DNA of 49,938 bases, taken from the NCBI GenBank assembly GCA_013115145.1, contig JAAPAO010000185.1:1-49938 (forward strand), given 5' to 3'. The stretch is from Perkinsus chesapeaki. Its lineage: Eukaryota > Perkinsozoa > Perkinsida > Perkinsidae. The position numbers and the translations under genes are program-made. Of the stretch, positions 1-10,508 are shown one piece after another. The notes below the pieces were generated by a model. The model was not told the origin of the DNA, ran no database searches, and was given only the letters and a program-made list of their open reading frames with translations. The first letter of the stretch is position 1. Each line of letters begins with the position of its first letter.

Positions 1-916
1 AACTACCCATATAAACTATTTCCGCGTTTGTTGACGTTCGACCCGTTTTCTGTATACGTTCGACCCCGCGGCCAACATAACGAGATTACTAACAAATGCG
101 TGGAACAGCGCAGTGTAATTACCGCGCGCCCGGAAAATAAAATAAATCACTAACCAGGAAAATTCCCTACGACGAACGAATTCTAGCGGGTTGGATGCAT
201 ACATAAGACGGGTCGAACGTGAAGAAGCGTAGAAGCGCAGCTGGCCATCGAATAGATACTGAGGGAGATAATCCCCGGGGACCTGTCCGACACTTGGGCA
301 GATTTACGGACTCCTCATCCTCGGGTCTCTCGGTAAAGGTCGCCGTACTAGCCTCACACTGTAAGATTGTAAGCTCCACGTTATTATCGCACGTTCAATT
401 TGGTTTGATTTATACAGAATTAGGTGTTAACTAATCTCGCGGTGACCGAAGTTCAGTTCCGGCGTGATGGCAATCAGCGTTTGTCTGCATCAAAAAGTCA
501 TCAAACAGATTGACGACTTCTTTATTCGTACGGCACCCCATCTCTAAGCTTCTCACCGGCGGTTTAAGCATCGTCTCAGAGATATGTGTTATAAAAAGCG
601 TATCCAAGCGAAAGTTGAGTTAGCTACTGATCGTACCGTACTGTAATCAACGCAATACATTAAGCGCGAGTTTGAATTCCGCGCGTGAAAGTTTATAGTC
701 CAACGCCGAGATCGGCTTAGGTAGAATATCCATTTTATGTGCAACTGCTGCCGGGAGTTTAGTACCTATACTAATCTTGCTCGAACTGTCACCCTTTAGA
801 CCGGGAAACATCCGGCGACTACCGATTAGAATCAATACTTCCTCAACCACTGGCAGCACGAACCCTGTCAAGACCGTTCGCGTCTACAAGCGACACTTCG
901 ATAATCAAGAAGGATT
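1..916. other. No supported gene (left edge)
   Basis: No convincing exon chain was found here. A 74-codon minus-strand frame (647-871) covers a dispersed repeat copy (687-780). Its second copy at 3363-3450 has stop codons in the matching frame, so I do not call it a gene. Confidence 0.4.
687..780 (+). repeat. Dispersed repeat, copy 1 (about 90 bp)
   Basis: Begins around GTTTATAGTCCAACGCCGA and stays alignable to about position 780, with copy 2 at 3363-3450 in the same orientation. The copies differ at many positions, so the repeat is old. They flank the EF-hand/coiled-coil region as direct repeats about 2.7 kb apart. Confidence 0.75.
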
Positions 917-1514
917 ATGACGCGTACCAGATTTTTCACGTTGATGGATATCGAAGAGCGTATCGTCGAACATCTCGACCAACCCCCAACAAGCCCGGGG
1001 TGGGACTTGTCTGGCGAAGCCCTGAAGGCTGGTTTTGGAAGGCGAGCCAGCACTCTAAAGAAGGCAAATTCTCTCGAGGAACTGTTCAGTGGGAATCCTA
1101 CTATATGATGTATCGCATCACTGCCGTCAGGGGAATTCGACGAGGACGGCTCTGGTTGCCTCGACATTAAAGAGTTAGGTCACCTGCTGCGCTCCATGGG
1201 GTACACTGTCCCTCAACACGCGATTGAAAAGTAGGAGACAAGAAGCTTGGCGATGACGTGCTGGTATAGGTTTGTACTGCCAGTTGTGACCGACGGCAAA
1301 AATACCGAAATTCGAGTGGACCAGCTCTATGATGTCGTACGGCTAAACGCTGATCGCGAGGAGGGCGGCAAAACCCAGTAGGTGGAGCTGGTTAAGCAAC
1401 TTCTGAACAAGAACGACCGCTCACCGGATGACCCATTGGACATATCCATACACGAAGGCGAGACACACATACAGCAACTTTATCGAGTGCTTCGGGAGGC
1501 ATCGGTATCTTTAA
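917..1514 (+). CDS. EF-hand calcium-binding protein, 5' part (spliced)
   Basis: I rebuilt four exons: 917-1088, 1131-1230, 1270-1336 and 1382-1514. They are joined by GT-AG introns of 42, 39 and 45 nt, with matching phases. Exon 2 encodes a canonical EF-hand loop (D-E-D-G-S-G-C-L-D-I-K-E), with calcium ligands at loop positions 1, 3, 5 and 12, followed by the helix ELGHLLRSMGY. This resembles calmodulin/centrin-type EF-hands, and only one loop is clear. Exon 4 reads as a helical region (VELVKQLLNK). The start at 917 is the first ATG after an in-frame stop, but an upstream exon is possible. After 1514 I cannot continue the frame cleanly: a possible next exon near 1556-1600 (LIRAAEKSA) needs a different splice choice. 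The segment may be the N-terminal half of the coiled-coil gene at 2360, or a separate or damaged gene. Confidence 0.6.
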
Positions 1515-2359
1515 GTAAGCACAGGGAACGGACAAGCTGCCAGAAGGAGCTCTAGCTATGATTGGCTGAGCTCATTCGAGCTGCCGAAAAATCGGCCGTA
1601 TAAGAAAATCTTGAATCAATATGCTATGAGGGTAGCCTATCACCGAAACTTCACTTCTCCATTCCAAATCACTGATTTCGGTTCAGTGGTAGTGCGCTAT
1701 TTGGCACCAATGTCCGTAATAGAATAGCGGTGGTAATTAATATATGGTGCTTAATAATAATTTGTTAGCATCACACTAGTAGTATACTTATAAGATGGAT
1801 TCAGGCGACAACGAAGTGCCTGTATGGGGCAGATCTATCGAGCAACTAATTGACGAACGAAGTTGTACTTGGAATCCTCGCACCTGCAGAGGGAGTGAGC
1901 GGGAGGCTCGCCGTTTACATTTGCAAAATCCGCACGACTCGAAGTGTAAGAAATCTAACGACATCGTGTATGGCTCAAAAACAATTAAAGATGCACTACG
2001 CTGCGCACTAGTAACTTTGCTGTAAGATAAACTTGAGAACTCCTAAGAAGTTACTCCTTTGTCCAGGCCAGGTTTTTCCGTACCGTACAATAAAAGGCGT
2101 ACATGAATCCTTGCAAGGAACAAAAGCAAACAATGTCATCACAGGAACTCGACACCCGTAAACAAGAGCGCCAGTCTCATGTGAAGTTCGCCTGTTCGCA
2201 AAGTTTCCATTTTGTTCGCACTGCGAACCTAAGCACGTAGAGAGAAGGGAGAGCGGATCGTGAGTGTCAATCTGTGAACATGTGTTCCAATACAACCATC
2301 GGCAATATCGTTTTCATCATATCAGAAAGTGCGTCTTCTAGTCCTGGTTTTCATTTTAG
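1515..2359 (+). other. Unresolved stretch between EF-hand and coiled-coil exons
   Basis: This probably contains exons I cannot chain with consistent phases. Candidates are a helical piece near 1556-1600, an open frame from ATG 1795 that may splice at 1943, and a short ELDTRKQERQ piece near 2143-2178. Around 1680-1695 the sequence GGTTCAGTGGTAGTGC resembles a tRNA D-arm/A-box, but no B-box follows at the right distance. Confidence 0.3.
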
Positions 2360-3823
2360 CGCGTAAATTGCCAGCGCCCAAGAAGCGAGACACCGCTGCC
2401 GAAATCAAAAAGCTGTGAGTAACTAACTTCGTTCTGCGCGAAGGTTCTTGCCACCTGCTGGCAGATATGCCCTTACTAAGGGCACTATAGAGTTTTTTGA
2501 GGAAGAAATTGCAATGGAAAGTGCGATGTCGAACTCGCTGAAACAAGACCTAAACCAGACGAACAGTGAGACGAACCGAATAAAAAGCCTGCTGGATCGT
2601 CGCCACTTGCTTTGGCGAGGTAAATTCAAGCGCGTTGCGAATAAAGGACAGCAAGTTATCAAAGGAGTCGCGCAGGAGAACGTAACAGCCAATGTTGAGC
2701 ATCTCACGGAACTGCCCTCTGCAGTTCGCTCTGGCATCGCAGCGTGCGGTTCTCGAAGCCCAAGTCAGTTCCTTGCAGAAAGAGCTCTTGGCAGCTAAGG
2801 CTGCGCAGGAAGCAGAGAACACTGCCTTTGAAGCAGAGAAGCGGGGTGGCGCACCAGATGAGAAATAACCATTTCCTTGGGTCTTTGATAGAACATCGAG
2901 AGCGTCTGGAGAACTGCAGGTCCCGGGAAGAAGCATGCCAGGCACGCGGGAAGCAGATAACCATGATAGGGAGAGATCTGGTCGGTTTGAGCTCCCAGGA
3001 TGACCGCTGCAGGAAGCATCTTATCGTTTTATAGGTGGGAAAGAAACGGCTTCGACTGCAGGAGTATGCAGAACTTCTTAGTGATAAACCTCGAAGCGCT
3101 CAGCTTGAGCGCATCCTCCATCGAGAAGAGTGTGAGCGCGAAGTAAGAAATAATAAAGCCATGAATGACGGTGCCGATTCCATTGGCTCCATCATATCCG
3201 TTAACGACCAGGCAGTCCTAGAGGAACATCAAATGTTCCCGGGAGAAATATCTTTTATTTTGTCCTAGGAACAAATCCTCTAAGACATTTCCTGAAGTAA
3301 CTCCTAAGTATTAGGAACAATTATTGGGCCTCGAGAGCTGTGTTTCCTAAGCCGTGTGTGTGTGAGTTTATAGTCCAACGCCGAAATTGGCCTAGTTAGA
3401 CTATCCATTCCATGTGCAGCTTCAAAGCGAGAGTTTAATACTTATACTGTTATTGTCACTGTAGGGTTTACCAAAAACGAATGTAGCTAGTCTCAAGAGA
3501 TCCTACTCCTCCTAAGGCTCAACGACTCTCTGTTGACGGCTCGCCGACCCTGTCGATTTAATACGGATAAGCGTACTTGGCGCATTTCAGGTTCTGCTTA
3601 CGCTACTCAGCGATCTACACACCTTCCTGAGAAACGAAAGTGAAGTACTCGTGCCTAAGGGGCAAGCCTCGGTATGTTCGAGCCGTCGAAAGAATATAAT
3701 TCCAATTTCGTGTTGCTTCAAGAGCACGCATATTTTTTTTAGATCCTGGAAAATTGCACTCTAGTAGAACGGGATCTGAGCGATCTTCTGAGCAAGGAAG
3801 ACACGAGGAAAATTAGCCACTAA
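2360..3823 (+). CDS. Coiled-coil protein, spliced, 3' part of a gene
   Basis: Exons 2360-2414, 2465-2681, 2725-2845, 2892-2980 and 3035-3142 join in phase across GT-AG introns of 50, 43, 46 and 54 nt. The product is almost entirely charged heptad-like helix, for example FALASQRAVLEAQVSSLQKE and ERLENCRSREEACQ, with no enzyme motif. Two endings fit. One is a phase-0 exon at 3743-3823 (ILENCTLVERDLSDLL..., stop TAA), preceded by a long T-tract and AG, which continues the coiled coil. The other is a tiny exon at 3269-3283. I prefer the first. The exon at 2360 needs one base from an upstream exon, so the 5' end is missing here, and the EF-hand exons at 917-1514 may supply it. A structural, cytoskeletal or basal-body role would be typical of EF-hand plus coiled-coil proteins but is not shown. 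Confidence 0.6.
3363..3450 (+). repeat. Dispersed repeat, copy 2
   Basis: Diverged direct copy of 687-780. It lies in the last intron (or 3' flank) of the coiled-coil gene. Confidence 0.75.
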
Positions 3824-4185
3824 AGTCATGCCGCGAATTTGAGTTCTAGTGAGCAAGTCTCGAGTTGGAGCCCGGTTAGTTTTGGTTAGCTAACGGTTGC
3901 TGATACGTGTCATTTGGCATTCACGCTACCTAAAGAGCGTGCTCGGCAGGGAGACTGTGACTACTCAACGAGACCACTCTTTAGTCTGAAGTTCTACGAA
4001 GAGCCCGTCCCAGTATAGGAATAATAAACATATGAACCTCAACAGTGGCTGTATTCTCAGGCAGAGTTATATAAGAAGTTATTTTCTGTCCCTTGAAAAA
4101 ACTCACTCGGGTTTCCGAAACTAATCAACCAAGAACTACTTCTTGCCAACCCATGAACCATACCATCTCCGAAATGACATTTCAC

Positions 4186-4606
4186 ATGTACGTAATACGT
4201 ACATATGGCTCAGGGTGGTTGGCGGGTGGTGGTAAAAATTGATTCCGCCTAAAATATGCCCTAAAACCTCGAAGGAAGTTATAAAATTTATCCCCCGGGG
4301 AGTCCGGGCAGCTGTCACGGTAGGACGCGCGCTAAGCGCGCGAAGAGAAAATCACCCCATACCTGGGAATGGCAGCCGACGACGCAGAGTACACCTATAC
4401 CTGTACAAGTATTCCTACTATATGTATCCGTATTTATAAATCTGTATACCGCCTAGTGACCCACTAGTAGTGGAATGGGCCCCGTTCCACAGAGTAAGAT
4501 TCGCATTTAACTGTTCAACTTGCACACAATTCGTCGCTTTGAAGGCGATGTCTCATCGTTTGGGAGTCTCAGACGAACAAGTTGCCGTTCGTACGGTGAT
4601 ACCGTA
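4186..4606. repeat. Hairpin group: four compact perfect inverted repeats
   Basis: Arms/centre/arms: 4186-4193/aat/4197-4204; 4326-4332/taa/4336-4342; the overlapping pair 4453-4458/acc/4462-4467 and 4461-4465/agt/4469-4473; and 4592-4597/gat/4601-4606. Each arm is an exact reverse complement. In several the outer two loop bases also pair, leaving one unpaired base. Confidence 0.85.
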
Positions 4607-5007
4607 ACGGAGTTATATTGAGTCTCTGTTACAGATCTGAATTGTTAGTTCTAGTTCAGTCGCTGGTTGTGTCTCGCACTCGATTCGCGATGGATTAAAA
4701 TTAGTTTCATTCATTCATTGTGTGACCCTACCGTGAATACAATACGCATAAGCCGGCTGCTGTCCACGCTGTAGATTCCACATCGAGAGAAAATAATTTA
4801 AAAAGAATTGAGCATTTTGATGATCCTGGGCATCAAAAAATAGCTGACGAGCCAAACAGTATAGTCTCGTCAAAGTCGTTGAGTTATCTGACGGCTCTTC
4901 AGTGAGGGGCTCGACCCCAAAAACATCTCACCGCGTCTTACTCAAATCGTGAAAGGTAAACGCAGCGAGATGTTTTCAACGACTGTTTCCTGGCCTTGCT
5001 CTTCCTC

Positions 5008-5537
5008 AGAAGGGTTGCAGCCTGCAACCCTTCTGCAGGTGTCCCTGCAACTTGCAGGGATGTATCTGTACCCCTTATTCTTGACTGCTGTTGCTGGTGG
5101 TTCACTCATGGGGATGAACTCAAAGCAAAGGCTTCTATTCGATCTTCAGCTATGGGGGAGAATTAGCTACGTAATAATCGATTAACCGCGCAGGGTCGAG
5201 TGGAGGCGGTAACACTTTCCCCTCCACAGAAAGTGATTAATCATAGTGATGGTGTTGATAAAAAGTAAAGTAGTAATGAGTACTATAAATTTATCAACGA
5301 GTACTATAAACTTATGAATGATAATGGGGGCAGGTATAAGGAGGATGAGGCTCTTCCTATTGTTGGGAATCTCCAAGTCGACTTATAACGACTCAGAGGA
5401 GCCATGGGGCCCCCATGGTGGGAACCCTGTAGCCCGTGCATCATACGTGATGCATACCTCTCAGAGTCATATTCACTATTATAGTGCGCTTCTGATTCTC
5501 GTACTGGAGCCAGGCTTCGCCTGAGGCGGTTCGCCTC
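5008..5537. repeat. Hairpin group including a chain
   Basis: Exact inverted repeats at 5008-5019/gcc/5023-5034, 5042-5049/act/5053-5060 and 5402-5408/gcc/5412-5418, then the chain 5511-5515/ttc/5519-5523 plus 5523-5528/gtt/5532-5537. In the chain the second arm of one hairpin runs into the first arm of the next. Confidence 0.85.
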
Positions 5538-5688
5538 GCAACAAAGATGGCGCTGGTCGACTTCTTGCCACTGGTTCGCCACTGCGCACGCTTTGAACTT
5601 CTGCTGAAACCCACTGCTCGAAGTCTGGTGTAGTCGTTGAGAGATCAAATGGCTCATCTATGTCAGCGTTCATTTGATAATCAATCAA
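5304..5688 (-). pseudogene. Possible decayed coding segment, two frames
   Basis: On the minus strand one frame reads protein-like from 5688 (MNADIDEPFDLS...), and another reads protein-like further on (ESEAHYNSEYDSER...). The switch between frames falls at the hairpin chain 5511-5537. This would fit a coding sequence broken by a hairpin-type insertion. There is no recognisable domain and no splice chain, so it could also be chance. Confidence 0.25.
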
Positions 5689-5987
5689 CCGTAGTTGGTC
5701 TAGCTGAGGTTCCTAGGGCTACCCAACGCGAGAGGCATATGTCAAAATTGGGCGTAATCTCTTTGGAGTCAAAGGCCAAATGAGATTCAACTCCACTTAG
5801 CCACATGTTCATCATCACGTCTCATGTGACACGTGATATCACTGATAATCCTGCCATCTCTCTCGACCGTGTTCACAACACTCTTGAGTAAATCAGATAC
5901 TGACTGTCTAGTAACGCAACTCCCAAGTAGCATGGGAGATCAACAAAAAGTCCCTTATTCTGGTTTTTGGTTCAAATCCGATCCGAG

Positions 5988-6115
5988 AGTTCCCGCGGGA
6001 ACTGCATAGCTGTCAATCGAAGGCGCCCAAATGACAGCTAGTGATATGAAGGTATTCATATCACTAGCTAATGATAGGTATGGAGTAATGAAATACGGAG
6101 CCTCCGTCACGGAGG
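5988..6115. repeat. Hairpin group downstream of the carboxypeptidase gene
   Basis: A 16-bp self-complementary palindrome at 5988-6003, a 15-bp perfect inverted repeat 6036-6050/ggta/6055-6069, and 6101-6106/tca/6110-6115. All lie just past the stop codon of the minus-strand gene ending at 6199. Confidence 0.85.
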
Positions 6116-6198
6116 TACTATCAATGACAAATAGGACACAGCTCAACAGCTTTATGGAGTCATGATCAAAAGCATTCGTCTGACTTTATTTATCATAT

Positions 6199-8617
6199 TC
6201 ACTGAATGAATTGCTGAACTGCCTGAAGCATCTCAAGTGGCTTGTTCAGCATCGGAGTATGGCTTCCATCCGTAACCTGATTCATTATTGGAAGAGTAAC
6301 CTACAATCCGGGCTTGGACCGCACGCAGTAGGAATGCAAATAGACAGTTTTGAGAAATTGAAGAGGTTCGACCATTCGCCTACGACCATTGGAGAGCCAC
6401 TACTTCAAGACATACCTCAATGAAAGCCAATGACCCTCCTGTCGAATACGTGGCTTGTTTAATTGTCCCAAGTGTACCACCTTGATTAAACTGAGAAAAC
6501 TTCCAAAATCCAGACCATCATGTTATACTAAAATATATACCTTGAGTGGCTTGACCGGTGCTTTAGCTAATTCTGTACCATAGTCCACCTTTCCCTTTAG
6601 TCTGCTCATCCAATACAAAGCACCACGAGAGTTGCATACGAAGTCCTGGTCTCCATTGAAGACTACAACCTGATGGTAAATACTGGAACAAAGTGCTTGG
6701 AGGGTCTTCATAGTCACAGCTGTGCAGACTATGAAGACTATGCAGACTAAATTCAATCACAAGGTGCATGCTCAGTTGTTGCTCAACAGTAGTGAGCTTT
6801 GGGACATTCAGTCAGGGGCACACGCACTCGTGTGATGGTGCTCTGTCACTACCCAGAGCCAACGCCCCAACTAGTGTATGGCGAGCTATGGCTACCTAGT
6901 GCGCATTGGCTGGCTATCGCGTTTAACTGTTACCTTGAGGCCCTCATCCAATAGATCCGAAATGACATTAGTCGTATCAAAAGCACCGTATTTCATGAAG
7001 TCGTTGAATACCTATTCACACGCAACCTGCACTCGGTGTCGAATAGGATGTGATGTTAAATATTCCAGATGTCGAAGTTCGCACCTGGTTATCACTGCTG
7101 AACCATTGTTTGTCCACTCCTAGTGCAGTCTGAATACTTTCGTCGTTCATGTGAATCTCCGCCTAAAGTGGAGGATAATGAAAAGGAAAACATTGAACAA
7201 TCACATTTCCAGTAATAAGCTTGTAATTCTTTCCCTCTCCTCCCGGAGACACTCGTACATCGTACCTGACGTTGATCACCGTATTTCATGAACGCGGCCC
7301 CATTCGGAACTCACCGGCTAATATGGGCAGCGTCAAGCGGGTTCAACAAGGCATCTCCGCAGAATTTCATCGCTTTCTGGCAAGCGTCTGAAAGAGAACA
7401 GGTCCATAACTTAGCATATTGGTTCGTATCACCGCTGGGGTAGATCTTTACACAGACTTACGTGGATTAGGCTCCGAGCTGGCAGAAGGCTGACAAGCCT
7501 TCACTTTATCAGCACAAGTATATCCGTCGGTGACCATTTTGGCGATTCTACATGGAACAGCCTACGATTTCTTTTGCATTTCGTGTGTAAAACAACCCTT
7601 ACACTTTCTCTGGAAGGAGCTTCCTATCTTTTGCCATCTCGACTCCACCCCTATACCTGAATAGATTGGCAGTTGATGATAAGCTCATGAATATCACTTA
7701 ATATATGTCTGGTACATGTCTAGCCGCCCCATAGCTCCGTCAATGATCAGTAAAGACTTTAGTTTAATCCCAGATTGGGCCTTGAGAGATACAATCTTCT
7801 TAGCAAGAAGAGTTGCAATGGAACCTGAGGATATTAGACTTATATGATACATTTTATCGACGGCAAAGTGTCGACGATACGAAAGTTCACCAATGAGTGT
7901 CGCCCCGACACCATCATCAAGTCTGACCCCGTTTACCATCGAAAGATGCGCCAATCAAGTGCAAGTTGTCTTTGGCTTTTGGATCTTGCTTTATAATATC
8001 GAGCAGAGTATTGTACCTGTACACATAAGAGTGTGTCTGTCGATGATGTTTCATACAAGTTATCGATGTATTGTTTGATAGTGGTTTCTGTCGGCCCGAT
8101 ACTGAATCCAGTCTTCCCAGGCGCGTCAATATAAATACCATTCGCCGTTGAAGTCCAAGAGTACCTGATGGACGGGATCAGACTTAGGCTGTTTAAGAAG
8201 TCGAACACACTTGTTGAGGGAGAGGGTGAAGTCATCAACTTCGATAATGCAGGGGCCATTGACTGTCAGGGTTGCACCAAGTGCACTAACACCGGGCCCC
8301 CCCGGAAGGTAGACAAATGTCGGGGTACTCTGTGTAACCTTGTCGGCATTTATGTAAGCGTGGAAATACCTGATTGCCGATGAAACACTCGATGATCGTG
8401 ACTGATATCACTTGTTGGTGGCTGAGGTAACGGTGTAGCCAAACACTTGTTCACCGCCTGAATCTTCACATAGTGCTCCTCCTCCCCCAACGCCGCCAAT
8501 GACGCCTGACAAGAGTTCAGCAACATCAAATCTCATTAAAGCATGTCAATGGTTGGGTGCACCTGGGATGAAGAAGAATCCTTCCAATGCGAGCAAGATA
8601 TAGTAGCCAGATATCAT
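6199..8617 (-). CDS. Secreted serine carboxypeptidase (peptidase family S10), 15 exons
   Basis: Removes C-terminal residues from peptides in the secretory/lysosomal route. Exons, 5' to 3' on the minus strand: 8617-8563, 8505-8412, 8369-8211, 8164-8057, 8016-7937, 7824-7698, 7656-7605, 7561-7462, 7387-7315, 7265-7205, 7162-7085, 7011-6934, 6669-6541, 6490-6416, 6276-6199. All 14 introns are GT-AG, phases agree throughout, and the product is 448 aa, the usual family length. It opens with a signal peptide (MISGYYILLALEGFFF). Family landmarks occur in order: LPGGPGVSALG with downstream NGPC (oxyanion region), YSWTSTANGIYIDAP, nucleophile Ser163 in GASFDG (GESYAG in most members), Asp364 in FNGDQDFVCN, and His429 in DGSHTP. 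The triad is intact, so this is probably an active enzyme, although GASFDG is an unusual variant of the serine motif. The intron 7461-7388 carries a tRNA-like segment. Confidence 0.9.
7419..7446 (+). other. tRNA-like 3' segment inside a carboxypeptidase intron
   Basis: Antisense to the host gene: GGTTCGTATC (7421-7430) followed by CGCTGGGGTA (7433-7442). It closely resembles the tRNA-like tails in eIF3c intron 11 and the carrier intron at 33976. Confidence 0.6.
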
Positions 8618-8699
8618 AAGTTTTTGTGAATGGCCCTTAACCATTAGCACGCAAATACATGAGCTTGTTGCCTCGGGATATAGAAGTTCTATCTCTCCA

Positions 8700-9139
8700 C
8701 TGTTCTGTCACAGAACAGGTCCTGAGGATCTCAGTGGAATCTTCGCCATCTCAATGGAATAATGAAGAGAATGATCTATTGGCCGCACCCGAGTGATTTA
8801 TGTGCAGAAGAAGCCATTACCTTCCCTGAGGGTCACCAGAGGTTGCTATCGTCTTGGACCACACATGACAACCTCCTATGTCACGAAGGTGATGGTGTCA
8901 CCGTACCTTTCTGGCAATAGCAGAGCTGGCCATCGTCTACCGATAGTATCAATCGACGTATCGATCACGAGTCGTGATTCACGACTCCGCCCGCAACCTT
9001 TCAATCGCATACCTGATTGTTTCTCCTTTCCTCGTCGCCATGCCGAGCCCGGTAAATCGAACCTATCCAGGGAACTTCCCCAGCTTATCCGTTTGTCGCT
9101 CACCGTCGTTGATAGAATCGCTGACACTCACCGTGAGTG
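8700..9139. repeat. Hairpin group 8.7-9.1 kb
   Basis: Perfect inverted repeats at 8700-8707/tca/8711-8718, 8969-8976/att/8980-8987 and 9125-9130/ccg/9134-9139. The middle one lies inside a dispersed repeat copy and is absent from the two other copies. Confidence 0.85.
8941..8992 (+). repeat. Dispersed repeat (CGATAGTATCAATCGACGT family), copy with insertion
   Basis: Matches copies at 15619-15658 and 49701-49738. This copy has 14 extra bases (8971-8984) between CGATCACGA and CTCCGCCC. The extra bases are an inverted copy of the left flank followed by a partial repeat of it. Confidence 0.85.
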
Positions 9140-9328
9140 ATTCACGGATGGCATGCGTCGGCTTGCGGGTCTCTAGTGTATACTCGCCATTCTACCACTC
9201 CGCTGTTTCTTGGTGGCATCTGGCCTATTATAATTTGATGATCAGTTTCTCTGGTCTACTTGTAGTGTTGTCCTTTACCAATTGGAGAGTTACCACTCTC
9301 GACATGCTCGTCGCTTATCTACTATCGT

Positions 9329-9478
9329 ATAGGCGAATCGCCTATCGCCTAAGGCGATAGGCCAGAGAAGATGAAGCAATGTGTGAGCTACTAATACAGT
9401 CCCATTTCTGGCAGACATTTCCTGCATAACGATGTCCCTCATTCGTATAGCATGTATGTAGTGGCACTACAGTAGTGC
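9329..9478. repeat. Hairpin group 9.33-9.48 kb
   Basis: Overlapping pair 9329-9335/aat/9339-9345 and 9342-9349/taa/9353-9360, plus 9464-9469/cag/9473-9478, whose right arm also begins a further inverted copy (CTGTAGTG). Confidence 0.85.
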
Positions 9479-9622
9479 TGTAGTGAGGCCTGAAATAGAT
9501 AGGCTGAGTGGTGGTTAGAGCCCTACCTTCATTTTATTAGTCTTCTCTTCAAAGCTCAACAGCCATGCGTTCAGTTAGAGGCGACGAAGCAACGACACAA
9601 ACATGCGTTAAGTTCTCCTTTT

Positions 9623-10183
9623 GTTTGGATTCCAAACTTTGGAAACAAGGTGAGTGAATCCGATTCACGGAATCACTCGGAGTGGTATAATGAGTCATTA
9701 ACAAACGATACTATGAGTTTGTCTCACCACCACAACGATTTATTCAGAGGCACAGTGAACCCATGGGTATTATCTTAATTCATTTTGGATTATATGTGAG
9801 GAATAAACTAATCACTGAAGATTGGAATTAACAGAAGGCCAACCAAGAAACAGCTCTTCGGTTTACCTCAGCAAAATGAATAAACATCGTTGGACTCTAA
9901 CCAAGCAGATTAGAGTCTAATCATTAGACCCCCATCCATGTTGATCAGTGGTTAGATATAACTTATCTGGTATCAAGTTAATACCAGATAAGTTATACCT
10001 TACGTTGATACTATCAACATTGATATATTGACAATATCCCATTCCGGGGCTAATCTATCTCCTCTTATGATTAGTTATCAGTCTAACCTCGCAGAAGATT
10101 AATAACACCCACCACGGGTGGGCCACCACGTTTGCTGAACATATCGAGGACGGGCAGATCGAGTGTGGATCACACTGTGTGAT
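9623..10183. repeat. Hairpin group 9.6-10.2 kb
   Basis: Pairs 9623-9628/att/9632-9637 with 9631-9635/act/9639-9643; 9654-9659/ccg/9663-9668; 9908-9913/agt/9917-9922 with 9915-9920/tca/9924-9929; a 16-bp inverted repeat 9958-9973/caagtta/9981-9996; 10004-10009/act/10013-10018; 10108-10113/acg/10117-10122; 10169-10174/ctg/10178-10183. Confidence 0.85.
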
Positions 10184-10508
10184 GTACACTAACGGAAACG
10201 CAAGAGCCCTTCCGTAAAAAACGTTTCGTCTGTGAGTGCGTAAAGGTACCATCAAAGGCCTTTATTGTAGAGATGGGCGTCTTTGATTATGATAACGATT
10301 ACGGTATGACTTACGATCTCGTAACTTTTTGCGGTGCGGCTTATTACGGCTCATGGCTTACGGTTTCTACTGGCTCGGATGTCTTGTTTGAAGCGTGTCC
10401 AGCATGAACTTGCAAGCACCCACTGAGTCCGCGAGCGGTCTAATCGCGCAAGATTACACCGCAACGGTAGCTATCGTAATTTCGTATGATTCACGGGTTC
10501 GTAACCCC

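Larger units (their letters stand above)
3824..6198. other. Intergenic, hairpin-rich
   Basis: No intact gene was recognised between the coiled-coil gene and the 3' end of the carboxypeptidase gene. The stretch is rich in short perfect inverted repeats (listed separately) and holds a possible decayed coding segment at 5304-5688. Confidence 0.5.

Noticed and set aside
4949-5185. 78-aa plus-strand frame
   Set aside because: Its body is two hairpins (5008-5034, 5042-5060); a self-complementary stretch gives spurious open frames.
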